Shown here piece by piece: positions 1 through 9,262 of a stretch of 64,000 nucleotides of DNA (position 1 is its first letter; the number at the start of each line of letters is the position of its first letter). The translations under genes were made by a program, and so were the position numbers. Source of the stretch: Casp-actino8 sp001510335 (GTDB lineage: Bacteria; Actinomycetota; Acidimicrobiia; Acidimicrobiales; Ilumatobacteraceae); assembly GCA_027729635.1 (NCBI GenBank), contig JAQCEM010000002.1, positions 62,001 through 126,000 on the forward strand, given 5' to 3'. Under the pieces are notes generated by a model, which had not been told where the DNA came from, ran no database searches, and saw nothing but the letters and a program-made list of their open reading frames with translations.

Positions 1-225
1 CACTTGCTCGAGAGCGGACATTCCTCCACCGCCGTACTCGGCTGGCCAACCCGGCGCTAGGTAACGCTCACGATGCAAAATCTTGCGCCACTCCATGACC
101 CATGCATGGGCTTCTACGGCTGGCAACACACCAATTCCCCGCCAATCGACGGGAAGGTTTTTTACCAGGAACGACTGCACTTGGCTTCGAAAGACTTCGA
201 CTTCTGGGTCGTACATCGGACGCAT
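1..225 (-). CDS. Acyl-CoA dehydrogenase, N-terminal part (cut by window edge)
   Basis: This is the first 75 codons of a protein whose remainder lies beyond the left edge. The reading starts MRPMYDPEVEVFRSQV and contains LAPGWPAEYGGGGMS, which matches the W-P-x-E-Y-G-G signature at the end of the N-terminal helical domain of acyl-CoA dehydrogenases. These are FAD enzymes that dehydrogenate acyl-CoA thioesters in fatty-acid or steroid side-chain breakdown. The ATG at 225 lies 10 bases behind the stop of the ROK kinase gene, so the two are probably co-transcribed. No good ribosome-binding site is visible. The subfamily and substrate cannot be told from this fragment. Confidence 0.75.
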   Translation of the reverse strand, partial: MRPMYDPEVEVFRSQVQSFLVKNLPVDWRGIGVLPAVEAHAWVMEWRKILHRERYLAPGWPAEYGGGGMSALEQV

Positions 226-235
226 GGGTGTGAAC

Positions 236-1114
236 CTACTCGCTTGCGGTTCTCTCGGTGATACTGGTCAAAGCAACTGCTGCGGCCCCAATTAATGCCG
301 ATGACTCACCAAGGCCTAGCGGCACGATTGAGACTCCCGATGTGAACTGCAATTTTGAGCGCGAATGAAGTTCATCATTGGCTGCCTGGAAAAAGGACTC
401 ACCCCATCCCAAGGCAACGCTTCCGCCAACGACAACCCGTTGAATATCCGCGACAGCAGCGACCGAAGCCACCGCTCGTCCCAACAAAATTCCGTTGCGT
501 ACTTTTAAGTTCATCGGCGCGTACATCGGGTCGCGCCCAGTTTCACGCTCGATCGCTGGACCAGAAATATATGCTTCAAGGCAACCCCGTCCCCCGCAAC
601 GGCACGGACGATCATCTGATCCGACGACTATGTGACCAAAGTGTCCAGCATTTCCGGTCCGCCCGACTACCAATCGATTTCCTTCAACAAGACCTCCGCC
701 GACGCCGGTGCCAATCACTACTGCTAGAAAATTCGCGCAGTCCCGCGTCGCTCCCAGCCAGCCTTCAGCAAGAGCAAGGGCCTTGGCGTCGTTGTCAATG
801 AATGTTTGCAATCCAGTGAGTTCGGAAATGGAACTTAAAAGAGGAAAGTCCACCCACGTCGTAATGTGTAACGGCGAAACCTCAGTTCCACCAATCTTCA
901 TCGGTCCCCCGCACGCAACACCACAGGCTACTAATTCGATATCTGAAGCCGCCGCCTGAATGCGCTTAATGAGCGCCGCCAACGCCACCCACGGAGCACG
1001 ATTCGGCGTTGCCACGCGGTCGCGCCGAATAATGTCACCCTGAGCGCTTACGACGGCCGCTGCCAATTTGGTCCCGCCGATATCTACCGCGAGAATTCCT
1101 GAGGTCGTTGCCAT
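236..1114 (-). CDS. ROK-family sugar kinase
   Basis: A ROK-type kinase (glucokinase / N-acetyl-sugar kinase fold). Visible marks are the N-terminal phosphate loop AVDIGGTKLAAAV, the active-site segment IDNDAKALALAE with the catalytic Asp, the glycine-rich GTGVGGGLV, and the zinc site made of GHFGHI plus CRCGGRGCLE. The usual NDAN is NDAK here, so one substrate-loop position differs from typical glucokinases. There is no N-terminal helix-turn-helix, so it is an enzyme rather than a ROK repressor. I chose the ATG at 1114, which has GAGAG just upstream; a GTG at 1123 is an in-frame alternative. It is divergent from the MoxR operon and leads into the acyl-CoA dehydrogenase. The sugar substrate is unknown. 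Confidence 0.85.
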   Translation of the reverse strand: MATTSGILAVDIGGTKLAAAVVSAQGDIIRRDRVATPNRAPWVALAALIKRIQAAASDIELVACGVACGGPMKIGGTEVSPLHITTWVDFPLLSSISELTGLQTFIDNDAKALALAEGWLGATRDCANFLAVVIGTGVGGGLVEGNRLVVGRTGNAGHFGHIVVGSDDRPCRCGGRGCLEAYISGPAIERETGRDPMYAPMNLKVRNGILLGRAVASVAAVADIQRVVVGGSVALGWGESFFQAANDELHSRSKLQFTSGVSIVPLGLGESSALIGAAAVALTSITERTASE

Positions 1115-1148
1115 GTCTCTCACGGTATCTAGCGTCTAGCGTGACAGC

Positions 1149-2117
1149 GTGTCTTCTACTTCTGAATCATCTACTTCTCGCTCATTCGCCCGCATGTATG
1201 AGTCCATCGTGAACAATGTTGGACTCGTTCTCAAAGGGAAGAAGAACCCGATTGAACTTGCGGTCGTGTGCCTCCTCGCTGACGGTCACTTACTGATCGA
1301 GGATGTGCCAGGTGTTGGCAAGACCAGCCTTGCTAAAGCATTGTCGGCATCAATTGATTGCACGTGGAAGCGCGTTCAGTTCACTCCCGATCTCTTGCCA
1401 TCTGACCTTATTGGTGTCTCAATTTGGAGTAAGCAGCGGGAGATTTTTGAATTCCAAGAGGGACCTTCATTCGCCAACATCGTGCTCGCCGACGAAATCA
1501 ATCGTGCGTCACCGAAGACCCAATCGGCTCTTCTTGAAGCAATGGAGGAACGACAGATATCAGTTGATGGCGTGACACGACCCTTACCGCATCCATTTCT
1601 TGTTATCGCCACACAGAATCCGATCGAACATGACGGAACATACAAGTTGCCAGAAAGTCAATTAGATCGCTTCTTGATTCGTATGGAAATCGGTTATCCA
1701 AATCGCCAGGCCGAATTGGACATTCTTGAACCCAGCACTGGCGCCGAGGCAACTCATCAACTTTCACCCGTCGTGAGTGCACGCGATATTCGAGAAATGA
1801 TTTCCGTTGCGTCACAAGTGTCCATGGTTGAACCCTTAAAGAACTACGTCATTGATATCGCTCACGCAAGTCGCAAGCACCCCCAAGTCTCCCTCGGACT
1901 ATCACCACGAGCCATGGTGCAACTTGCCCGTGCAGTTCGCGCGCTCGCCGCATCTCGTGGTCGCGACTACTCAACACCCGACGATGTGAAAGAGCTCGCA
2001 GTTCCAGTATTGGCTCATCGGCTGGTATTGCGTCATACCAACCGAAGTCATCAGATGACTTCAAGCGATGTCATCCAAGAAATTTTGACAACAGTTCCAG
2101 TACCATCTGGCCGCTGA
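1149..2117 (+). CDS. MoxR-family AAA+ ATPase
   Basis: A 322-residue MoxR AAA+ ATPase. It has Walker A (PGVGKTSLAK, around residues 55-64), Walker B (VLADEINRA), sensor 1 (IATQNP) and an arginine-bearing LDRFLIRM segment. MoxR proteins act as ATP-driven chaperones that mature partner proteins, often together with DUF58 or VWA proteins. The next gene is DUF58, starting 2 bases after this stop, and then a transglutaminase membrane protein, which is the classic three-gene arrangement. The start is GTG and no clear ribosome-binding site is seen. It is the first of two MoxR-type ATPases in the window. Confidence 0.93.
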   Translation: MSSTSESSTSRSFARMYESIVNNVGLVLKGKKNPIELAVVCLLADGHLLIEDVPGVGKTSLAKALSASIDCTWKRVQFTPDLLPSDLIGVSIWSKQREIFEFQEGPSFANIVLADEINRASPKTQSALLEAMEERQISVDGVTRPLPHPFLVIATQNPIEHDGTYKLPESQLDRFLIRMEIGYPNRQAELDILEPSTGAEATHQLSPVVSARDIREMISVASQVSMVEPLKNYVIDIAHASRKHPQVSLGLSPRAMVQLARAVRALAASRGRDYSTPDDVKELAVPVLAHRLVLRHTNRSHQMTSSDVIQEILTTVPVPSGR

Positions 2118-2119
2118 TC

Positions 2120-3298
2120 ATGCTGTCACGCCAATCAGCAATCTTTTTGATCGGTGGGCTGCTGACTATTGCAGCCGGTCGACTCTTTGGTCTGATTGAA
2201 CTATTCATCATGGGCACCGCCCTCGTCACGTGCGTAGCCGTCGCCATATTTATTGTCACAACCCAGCGCCCCCATATTGAAATTGGACGCTCCACCACTC
2301 CGACCGAACCAGAAGTTGGTCAAACGATTCAGGTCGGGCTGAGCCTTCTAACGAGTTCGCGCGTTCCTGCTTGCGATGTCTATGAATCACTCGCTGAGGG
2401 CATTCACGTTCACATCGCCTTAGCACCACTTCCAGCAGGGCAAGTGGCGCGGGCAAATTACCAACTCGTTGCTCAACAACGCGGCCTCTTGGCCCTCGGT
2501 CCATCATTGCTCGAGGTAGCCGATCCCCTCGGATTGTCACGCCGTTCAAAAAGCCTTGGTCGCGCAACCAATATCACCATTTTCCCGCGCTCGGTCGCTA
2601 TTGATCTTCCCGACCCCAACACGTGTCAAGGGGAACTTATTGATGCCATCCGACGGGTGATTCGCTATCAACCCACAAGTTCAGAATTTCAAGCAATTCG
2701 CGAATACACCTCTGGCGATGACCCCCGCCGGATCAATTGGAGGGCGAGCGCAAAACGAGAAGATCTTGTCGTCAATGAATACGCACGAGAAGTCAACATA
2801 GATACTTACGTCGCTCTGAACACCAACCCGAAGGCTTATTCGACAGAGGGATTTGAACGCGCAGTATCGGTCGCCGCGTCACTAGTTCGTTCAATTGAAC
2901 GACCAGGCGATCGCGTTTCGCAGTCGCTTGGCGTTTGGTTCGGCGGGCAAAGTTTTCAATGCACCCCCGGTAAAGAGTCACTTGAGGCATTGAAGTATCT
3001 CGCCAGTATTTCTCCAAACGACAACCAATCCTCTCTCTCAATCCAACGCGAACCAGGCCGTATCAAAGTTGACATCATCATCACAGGCAAAGCACAACCG
3101 TCATGGGTTGAATCAACATGGAAACAACTGGGTTCGGCCCGCATCGTCGTTGTCGTGCTCTGTGATGAAACCGCTACGCCGGTTGCCCTTCCACCGCATT
3201 GGTTTGTGCTTTCCTGCCGACAACTTGAGCAATTCGCCGAAGACTGGAAGCAACTTTGTATCCAAACGACTGTTCAATCATATGAACACATCTTCTGA
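2120..3298 (+). CDS. DUF58 domain protein
   Basis: A 392-residue DUF58 protein. Two hydrophobic segments occupy about residues 5-50. They are followed by a beta-rich region and then the DUF58 hallmark R-E-Y-T-S-G-D-D-P-R-R-I-N-W-R-A-S-A-K-R near residue 195, which leads into a VWA-like fold. Members are usually membrane-anchored and are thought to be clients of the neighbouring MoxR ATPase; their biochemical role is not settled. Its 3' end overlaps the next gene by 17 bases, so translation is probably coupled across the operon. Confidence 0.9.
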   Translation: MLSRQSAIFLIGGLLTIAAGRLFGLIELFIMGTALVTCVAVAIFIVTTQRPHIEIGRSTTPTEPEVGQTIQVGLSLLTSSRVPACDVYESLAEGIHVHIALAPLPAGQVARANYQLVAQQRGLLALGPSLLEVADPLGLSRRSKSLGRATNITIFPRSVAIDLPDPNTCQGELIDAIRRVIRYQPTSSEFQAIREYTSGDDPRRINWRASAKREDLVVNEYAREVNIDTYVALNTNPKAYSTEGFERAVSVAASLVRSIERPGDRVSQSLGVWFGGQSFQCTPGKESLEALKYLASISPNDNQSSLSIQREPGRIKVDIIITGKAQPSWVESTWKQLGSARIVVVVLCDETATPVALPPHWFVLSCRQLEQFAEDWKQLCIQTTVQSYEHIF

Positions 3299-5597
3299 AC
3301 CGACGCACGTGACATCTTCAGAGACACGTACAGGGACACACACAGATCCGCCCTCGAGCCCTAAAAGCCTTGCTTACGATCGCACGATACGCGATTTACT
3401 CGGCGTCGTCACACTGTGGATCCTCACGCTTGTCACGGCCATATCTTTCTGCCGAATTTTTCAAGGTTGGGGCTTCTTGCCGTCGTATGTCATCGTCGCG
3501 ACTTTGGCCCATCTGACGGCGTATGCCTTGCGGCGCTGGAGAGTTGCATTTCTCCCTTCATTTGTCACGGTATTGCTCACCACCTACCTCATTGCGTCAT
3601 ACTTCCAAGCCAGCGCGACCTTCACCTACGGCTTACCGCTCAAGGAAACTTGGTCTTTCAATTGGAGTGAACTTTCTCAATCGTGGCAACTCCTTGGCGA
3701 AGCCATTCCACCCCTGCCACTTCAATCAGGATTTGGTTTCGTTGGTCTCATCAGCATCGGCCTCATCGCCTTTTTGTCTGATTCTTTCGCCTTTCGATTT
3801 GCAGGCCGAGTGGAGTCATTGATTCCTTCCACCATTGTTTTTATCGTGCTGGCAAGTGTGGGCATTGAGCGAAACCGAACCTTGATCACTGGTCTTTGGA
3901 TAGCGACTGCAATTACTTCAGTGGCGGTTTTACGCTTGCGATATCAACTCACCCGCAGCAGCAAACTCTTTGGATATCGCCCTGGCCGCACGACCATCGT
4001 CTCGGCGACTTACATCGCAAGTTTGGCAATCGTCGCCAGCCTCATTGCTCTCGTTATTGGTCCTCGCCTTCCGGGAGCGTCGGAGGAAGCTTGGCTGTCA
4101 TCTCGCTCAGGAGAGTCAGGACCACAACTTGATCCTCTCGTCGATATCAGAGGCCGATTAAGTAATCCCTCTGATGAAGTTCTCTTTAGCGTCGCTGCCG
4201 AGTTTCCTTCTTATTGGCGCATCACTTCTCTTCCCGATTTCGATGGGAATAGGTGGACCGTGTCGCAAGATCTGTTAAATACTGCCGGCGGCCAACTTGC
4301 GAGCACCGCATCAATTACTGAGGTGGGTGTCGCAATCACCGAGGTGACACAACTCGTCACTATTCAGAACCTCACTGGAAGTTTTGCCCCAGTAGCCGAA
4401 CGGCCGATTCAATTGCGGTCCGCCACACGAAGTTTGTTCTACGAACCCGAAAGTGGGACCTTGCTCGTCAGTAAAGACGGTTTACAGCAAAACGACAGTT
4501 ATCAAGTTGTGTCATCTGTTGTCGTACCGTCTTCGGACGCATTGCGCTTCTCCCAATCAAGTTCACCGCCTGGTACTGAGTATTTACGAGTTCCCGAGAG
4601 GGGTGAAATTTCCGCATTGCGAAAAGTCGTTGATGAAATCATTCAAGGACTGAGTGGAAACTACGAAAAACTCTTAGCCTTACAAAGTTACTTTCGCAAT
4701 AACTTTGCATATTCGCTAGACGTTCCAGCCAGCACATCAACCTCGGCAACCCTTGATTTCTTGGCTCGCCAAAGCGGATATTGCGAACAGTTTTCTTCAA
4801 CATTTGCCCTTTTCGCTCGCTTGATCGGCTTACCATCACGAGTCGTCATCGGCTTCACCCCAGGCGAAGAGACACCAATCGGAACTTCAAATGTCAGGCT
4901 GTTTAACGTAAGAGGCCAGCACGCTCACGCGTGGCCAGAGGTTTGGTTTGATGGAATCGGTTGGGTTCTTTTTGAACCGACGCCCGGCCGAGGCGCTCCA
5001 TCGGCCGGCTATACAAATGTGGACCCCGCACAAGACAACTCTCTCCCCGATCCGGCAGCATCCACCACGACGACTCCCGACCCAATCTCGACAACAACCG
5101 TGTTGACACCAGCGACGACGCCCAGTGGCTCAGACACATCAATTGCTCCGAATACAAGCGCCGGAACTGACACAACTGCACAGTGGTTGAAGATTCTCGT
5201 CGGCGTCCTCGCCCTGGTTGCGCTATGGGCTATCGCTCTCCCGATTGTGATTCGCTCTCTCGTTCAACGCCGAGAAAGCAACCTCATTCTGGTCAACTGG
5301 AGAATCGCGGTTGCACAATTTGAAACAGTTCATGGGCGACTACCGAAACAATTCACCGTCTACGAAATCGGCCAATCGTTCATCGCCAAACAGTGGGACG
5401 ATCCACAAGTCATGACAGAACTCGTCGACGACATGAGCAAACTCTTATTTGCCCCACAGTCGGTCGACCCGATCGCCGCTGAAGCGTTGGCCGCTTTCGT
5501 GAAATCGCACAATGCACAGTTGCCGTTGAAAGTTCAGGTACTACGCAGGATCAGTCCGCGACTCGCTTGGAAACTCGCTGGCGGCAAACCCGCCTAA
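3282..5597 (+). CDS. TgpA-like transglutaminase-domain membrane protein
   Basis: About 771 residues. An N-terminal block of roughly six membrane helices (DUF3488/TgpA_N) is followed by an extracytoplasmic transglutaminase-like core, a Thr/Ser/Pro-rich linker, one more membrane helix and a cytoplasmic tail resembling DUF4129. The catalytic-type Cys is in GYCEQFSS (about residue 501) and the His in HAHAWPE (about 549). The final position reads FEPTP where papain-like relatives have DPT. The ATG at 3282 was chosen because the longer frame starting at 3069 runs through the DUF58 gene. It completes the MoxR-DUF58-TgpA operon, probably working on the cell surface. The substrate is unknown. Confidence 0.88.
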   Translation: MNTSSEPTHVTSSETRTGTHTDPPSSPKSLAYDRTIRDLLGVVTLWILTLVTAISFCRIFQGWGFLPSYVIVATLAHLTAYALRRWRVAFLPSFVTVLLTTYLIASYFQASATFTYGLPLKETWSFNWSELSQSWQLLGEAIPPLPLQSGFGFVGLISIGLIAFLSDSFAFRFAGRVESLIPSTIVFIVLASVGIERNRTLITGLWIATAITSVAVLRLRYQLTRSSKLFGYRPGRTTIVSATYIASLAIVASLIALVIGPRLPGASEEAWLSSRSGESGPQLDPLVDIRGRLSNPSDEVLFSVAAEFPSYWRITSLPDFDGNRWTVSQDLLNTAGGQLASTASITEVGVAITEVTQLVTIQNLTGSFAPVAERPIQLRSATRSLFYEPESGTLLVSKDGLQQNDSYQVVSSVVVPSSDALRFSQSSSPPGTEYLRVPERGEISALRKVVDEIIQGLSGNYEKLLALQSYFRNNFAYSLDVPASTSTSATLDFLARQSGYCEQFSSTFALFARLIGLPSRVVIGFTPGEETPIGTSNVRLFNVRGQHAHAWPEVWFDGIGWVLFEPTPGRGAPSAGYTNVDPAQDNSLPDPAASTTTTPDPISTTTVLTPATTPSGSDTSIAPNTSAGTDTTAQWLKILVGVLALVALWAIALPIVIRSLVQRRESNLILVNWRIAVAQFETVHGRLPKQFTVYEIGQSFIAKQWDDPQVMTELVDDMSKLLFAPQSVDPIAAEALAAFVKSHNAQLPLKVQVLRRISPRLAWKLAGGKPA

Positions 5598-5627
5598 CAC
5601 AAAGACACAGTCAAAAATATAGAAAAA

Positions 5628-5963
5628 TTACTGAAAGCGACGACCGGCGGTTGATCGCGCTTTGCGAATCGCCCCAGCCACATCTTGAATACCGGCTTTA
5701 CCCATGGCTCGAGCGTTGCGCTCAATGACCGCAAGTAATCCCAGCATTCCGACAAACGCAGCAAAAGCGGCTAGATAGTGAACCTGCAATAACACGACTA
5801 ACAAAACCAAACAACCCACTAAACCCACCGCGGCCCAACGCACCGTTTTCGCAGAATGGGTGTACAAACCTGAGGGCGACACCGCCTGGGCAAACTTGGA
5901 GTCGTTTTCTAACTCTTGTTCGATTTGGCGCAATATGCGCTGTTCGTCTTCGGACAATGCCAT
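5628..5963 (-). CDS. DUF3040 small membrane protein
   Basis: A 111-residue protein beginning MALSEDEQRILRQIEQEL, the characteristic amphipathic N-terminus of DUF3040, a family largely confined to Actinobacteria. Two closely spaced hydrophobic segments lie around residues 45-85, followed by a short basic tail ending near GRRFQ. A textbook ribosome-binding site AGGAGG (complement of 5971-5976) sits 7 bases before the ATG, unusual in this window. It stands alone between the TgpA gene (convergent) and dinB. The function of the family is unknown; in some actinobacteria these genes lie near cell-division or envelope genes. Confidence 0.88.
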   Translation of the reverse strand: MALSEDEQRILRQIEQELENDSKFAQAVSPSGLYTHSAKTVRWAAVGLVGCLVLLVVLLQVHYLAAFAAFVGMLGLLAVIERNARAMGKAGIQDVAGAIRKARSTAGRRFQ

Positions 5964-6015
5964 GGTTTCACCTCCTACTTTCCTTGCCGACTCCTAGTCT
6001 CACAGACTGCACGAC

Positions 6016-7329
6016 CTAAGGCAAAGCATGCCCCGATTTTTCTTCACCCGGACCCCACGGCGAATGACCTAATTCGTGACGACCATTCACCGACAATGAA
6101 CTTGCCGGGCTAATTGCGCCGCGACCGAATTTTTCACGAATCTCATCAACTGCTTGACTCGCTGGACTCCAGTCGCGTTCCAAGTCAGCAGTCGTTCGGT
6201 TGGCGTTCCCAAGTTCGTCACTACCGTCTCCGCCGAAATCGAGCAGCGATAGTTGCTCAACGGGCTCAACGAAACCCGAAACACTGACTCCAATGAGCCG
6301 AACTCCAATCGTTGGGTCAATTTTCTCGAGCAATGGATCTAAAGCCTTCACCATTGCTGGGGCACTCGCAATCGGGCTACCCGGGGTGATTGAACGGGTG
6401 ATGGTTTCAAAATTTGAATAGCGAATTTTGAGCTGCAATGTTCGCGCCGCACTCTCGTGCGCTCGCAGTCGTGATGAAACCGCATCAGCTAATCGGACTA
6501 TTTCTCGACGCATTGATTCGCGATCGGTGATGTCGTGGGAGAAGGTCTCTTCATGACCAATTGACTTGAGATCCCGTTCGGTCTTCACCGACCGCTCGTC
6601 GATACCATTGGCTAACGCAAAAAGGTGGCATCCGTGAGCCTTGCCCACGGCCCGAACGAGCGTCTCTTCACCCAACGCGACCAAATCGCCCACTTGACTC
6701 ACTCCAAGTCGCTCCAGTTTGACCAACGTCGCGGGGCCGACTCCCCACAACGATTGCACTGGCAGGGGATGCAAAAAGGACAACTCTTCGCCAGGCGCGA
6801 TTCTTAGTACTCCATGGCCCTGATCAATTCCGCCACTCGTCGGAATGGGCTTCGCCTTTTTTGATGCAAGTTTGGCAATGAACTTTGAAGTTGCCACACC
6901 AACCGAACAAGGCAGTTCAAGTTCGGTGTGAATTTGCTCCTTGATTTTCCAGCCGATCGCGGTGCCGTCTCCAAACAGATGAGTTGAACCAGTGACATCC
7001 AAGAAAGCTTCATCGAGAGCAATGGGTTCAATAAACGGGGTGAACTGCATAAAGATCGCGTGTACTTGCGTACTGACTTTCGCGTATTCGCCGTAGTCAC
7101 CAGATAAAAAAACTGCCTGCGGGCACAGCCGACGCGCCTTTGAGGATGACATCGCGGAAAACACTCCGTACCGACGGGCTTCATAGTTGGCAGCTGCCAC
7201 GACTCCACGGGAACCTGCCCCACCAACGACAACTGGTTGGCCGATGAGTTCAGGATGACGCCTCATTTCAACAGAGACGAAAAAAGCATCCATGTCAACG
7301 TGCAGGATCGTGCGATACTCAGCCATCAA
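6016..7329 (-). CDS. dinB: DNA polymerase IV (Y family)
   Basis: Translesion polymerase of 437 residues. The palm starts with ILHVDMDAFFVSVE (first metal-binding Asp and steric-gate Phe), and the second acidic motif is ALDEAFLDVTGS. Helix-hairpin-helix and little-finger regions follow. QLSLLDF near residue 358 fits a beta-clamp binding peptide. A C-terminal extension of about 75 residues includes an AVDEIREKFG segment of the kind seen in actinobacterial DinB proteins. Downstream, the DUF3040 gene is transcribed in the same direction. No LexA-type operator could be recognised upstream. Confidence 0.95.
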   Translation of the reverse strand: MMAEYRTILHVDMDAFFVSVEMRRHPELIGQPVVVGGAGSRGVVAAANYEARRYGVFSAMSSSKARRLCPQAVFLSGDYGEYAKVSTQVHAIFMQFTPFIEPIALDEAFLDVTGSTHLFGDGTAIGWKIKEQIHTELELPCSVGVATSKFIAKLASKKAKPIPTSGGIDQGHGVLRIAPGEELSFLHPLPVQSLWGVGPATLVKLERLGVSQVGDLVALGEETLVRAVGKAHGCHLFALANGIDERSVKTERDLKSIGHEETFSHDITDRESMRREIVRLADAVSSRLRAHESAARTLQLKIRYSNFETITRSITPGSPIASAPAMVKALDPLLEKIDPTIGVRLIGVSVSGFVEPVEQLSLLDFGGDGSDELGNANRTTADLERDWSPASQAVDEIREKFGRGAISPASSLSVNGRHELGHSPWGPGEEKSGHALP

Positions 7330-7347
7330 TCAATCCGCGAACTTGAG

Positions 7348-8130
7348 TCATCGGCGTCGAACACGCCGTAATACACGGTCTTTGAGCCACAACTTGACCA
7401 CAAGACCGAACGCCTCGCCAATGATGTGGTGCGTTAACTTCGATTCGCCGACCACTCGATCAGTAAACAAGATCGGCACCTCAACAATGCGTCCCCCACA
7501 TCGAACGGCACGATGCGACATCTCAACTTGAAAGCCGTAGCCCTCGGCTTCAACACTTGCATAATCCATGCGTTCAAGGATCGAGCGTGAATAGGCCCGA
7601 TAGCCACTCGTCGCATCATTGATCGCGAGACCCAACATGCCCGCGGCAAATCTGTTACCCCAACGCGATAAGAAGCGACGCAACGGCGGCCAATTTTCAA
7701 TTCGCCCTCCTGGAATGTACCGACTACCCAACGATGCGTCAGCGCCCATATCGACAACCGAAACAATTGCTGGCAAATACATCGGATGATGCGAAAGATC
7801 AGCGTCCATCTGCACGCAAATCGTGGCGCTCATTTCGAGAGCCCTGGCGAAACCATCACGATAAGCAGCGCCAAGTCCAGCTTTAGTCTGACGCCGATGC
7901 ACCTGTACCAAGCCAACAAAAGTCTTGGGGAGTTGTTTGGCGTAACTTTCCACTAAATCGGCGGTGCCATCGGGACTGTTGTCATCAACAACCAAAATTG
8001 AGGCATCGGGCAAAGCGGTGATCACGCCAGTGATAACTGCTTCAATATTGCCCGCTTCGTTAAAGGTCGGGATGACCACGACCACTTTCCGTGGAGGAAT
8101 AACTTCGCTGACAACCGAACCTTGGATCAC
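7348..8130 (-). CDS. Polyprenol-phosphate mannosyltransferase-like GT2 glycosyltransferase
   Basis: A 260-residue GT2 enzyme of the dolichol/polyprenol-phosphate mannose synthase type. It has VVIPTFNEAGNIE at the start, the nucleotide-binding VVDDNSPDGTADLV, QMDADLSHHP as the DXD-like metal site, and GSRYIPGG. In actinobacteria the equivalent Ppm1 enzyme transfers mannose from GDP-mannose to polyprenyl phosphate, supplying lipid-linked mannose for lipoglycans and protein mannosylation. There are no membrane helices here, so any Lnt-like partner would be elsewhere. The start is GTG. It is divergent from a small membrane protein gene 22 bases away, so the two share a very short promoter region. 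Confidence 0.88.
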   Translation of the reverse strand: MIQGSVVSEVIPPRKVVVVIPTFNEAGNIEAVITGVITALPDASILVVDDNSPDGTADLVESYAKQLPKTFVGLVQVHRRQTKAGLGAAYRDGFARALEMSATICVQMDADLSHHPMYLPAIVSVVDMGADASLGSRYIPGGRIENWPPLRRFLSRWGNRFAAGMLGLAINDATSGYRAYSRSILERMDYASVEAEGYGFQVEMSHRAVRCGGRIVEVPILFTDRVVGESKLTHHIIGEAFGLVVKLWLKDRVLRRVRRR

Positions 8131-8152
8131 CCCACGAGCCTACGATGTAGCG

Positions 8153-8419
8153 GTGACTAATGAACGTCCACTCTCGGCCCTTCCATCGCCTTTGGCTCGG
8201 ATCATCGCCTTTGTTTCTGTCCTCCTCGGCGGTTTGGCAGGAGCACTGATCGGCTACACCTTGGTCGACATTCAATACGACGGCACCAGCACGACGCCCC
8301 TTGGCCTCGGACTTTTGATCGGAGCGATCATCACTGCGGGAGGCACCGCAATTATCGCTGTACTCGTCCTGAGGGCGACTGGAGAATGGCGCGATATCAG
8401 CGACTCTCGCTCATCATGA
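8153..8419 (+). CDS. Small two-helix membrane protein
   Basis: An 88-residue protein with two clear hydrophobic stretches (about residues 14-38 and 50-74) separated by a short polar loop, and a polar C-terminus GEWRDISDSRSS. The longer frame starting at 7964 runs antisense through the mannosyltransferase, so I used the GTG at 8153. Its stop overlaps the start of the inositol-phosphatase gene (ATGA), implying coupled translation. I do not recognise a family. The context (mannosyl transfer, inositol phosphate) suggests an envelope-lipid role, but that is only inference. Confidence 0.65.
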   Translation: MTNERPLSALPSPLARIIAFVSVLLGGLAGALIGYTLVDIQYDGTSTTPLGLGLLIGAIITAGGTAIIAVLVLRATGEWRDISDSRSS

Positions 8420-9198
8420 ATCCATCATCTGCAGAGTTTGTTGAACTCATGAACGTAGCGGCCGGCATTGCTCGCAATGCCGGCGACCTAGTGTTCTCGG
8501 GTCGCCGCAATGGTGCCGGAAAGGTGCTGACCAAGTCGTCGGCAACCGACATGGTGACTCAGTGGGACACTGCGAGCGAACATTTCGTCGTTGAACAACT
8601 CAGCAAACTGCGCCCCCACGATTCGATCATCGGCGAAGAAGGCGGACAAGTACAGGGCACGACCCCGTACACATGGTTGATTGACCCCATCGACGGGACC
8701 ACGAATTTCTTGTACAACCTCAGCGGCTACGCCATTTCTATCGCTGCTTGCATCGACGCCGATCCAGTTGCGGCGGCGGTCTTTCTCCCCGCCACCCGCG
8801 AGCTTTTTGTCGCAGCCAAGGGACATGGATCCTGGCTCGGATCCACCCGCCTTCAGGTCTCATCATGTGAGTCAATCGAAACCGCGCTCGTGGCCACCGG
8901 ATTCTCGTACAGTGCATCTCGCCGTGATCTGCAGGGTCAGCGCATCGCTCGATTGTTGCCACGAGTTCGAGATATCCGACGTCTCGGCGCTGCTGCGGCC
9001 GACTTATGTTTCGTTGCCTCCGGTAGACTTGATGCCTATTTTGAAGAAGGACTTCAAGCGTGGGATCTTGCCGCTGGACAATTGATCGCCAGCGAAGCCG
9101 GTGCCACACTCTCTAATTTTGTCGGCGAAACCATTACTCCTACTGAGGTTCTTGTGGCATCACCGCGCATCCATGGTGACTTGCTCAAACTTTTATGA
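8416..9198 (+). CDS. Inositol monophosphatase family protein
   Basis: A 260-residue Mg-dependent sugar-phosphatase fold. GEEGG provides the first metal-binding Glu, WLIDPIDGTTNFLYN is the family signature with two metal Asp residues, and WDLAAGQLIASEAG is the second signature. Family members hydrolyse inositol-1-phosphate, histidinol phosphate or 3'-phosphoadenosine 5'-phosphate; the exact substrate cannot be read from sequence. A mannosyltransferase on one side and a PimB-like gene elsewhere in the window make inositol supply for phosphatidylinositol mannosides plausible. The start at 8416 gives an ATGA overlap with the previous gene and fits the family length. Confidence 0.9.
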   Translation: MNPSSAEFVELMNVAAGIARNAGDLVFSGRRNGAGKVLTKSSATDMVTQWDTASEHFVVEQLSKLRPHDSIIGEEGGQVQGTTPYTWLIDPIDGTTNFLYNLSGYAISIAACIDADPVAAAVFLPATRELFVAAKGHGSWLGSTRLQVSSCESIETALVATGFSYSASRRDLQGQRIARLLPRVRDIRRLGAAAADLCFVASGRLDAYFEEGLQAWDLAAGQLIASEAGATLSNFVGETITPTEVLVASPRIHGDLLKLL

Positions 9199-9262
9199 CC
9201 CGAAGACAAAGAATCGACACGCTTGTCCCCGCCGCGCCCTCGACATAAGGCAAGATGTAGTC

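Noticed and set aside
3069..3281. N-terminal 71 codons of the longest TgpA frame
   Set aside because: They lie inside the DUF58 gene and are basic and non-conserved; the ATG at 3282 gives a normal start.
7964..8152. Longer start for the small membrane protein
   Set aside because: Antisense to the mannosyltransferase and polar, not membrane-like.
9101..9262. Longer start for the response regulator
   Set aside because: Overlaps the phosphatase gene; the receiver domain begins right after the GTG at 9263.
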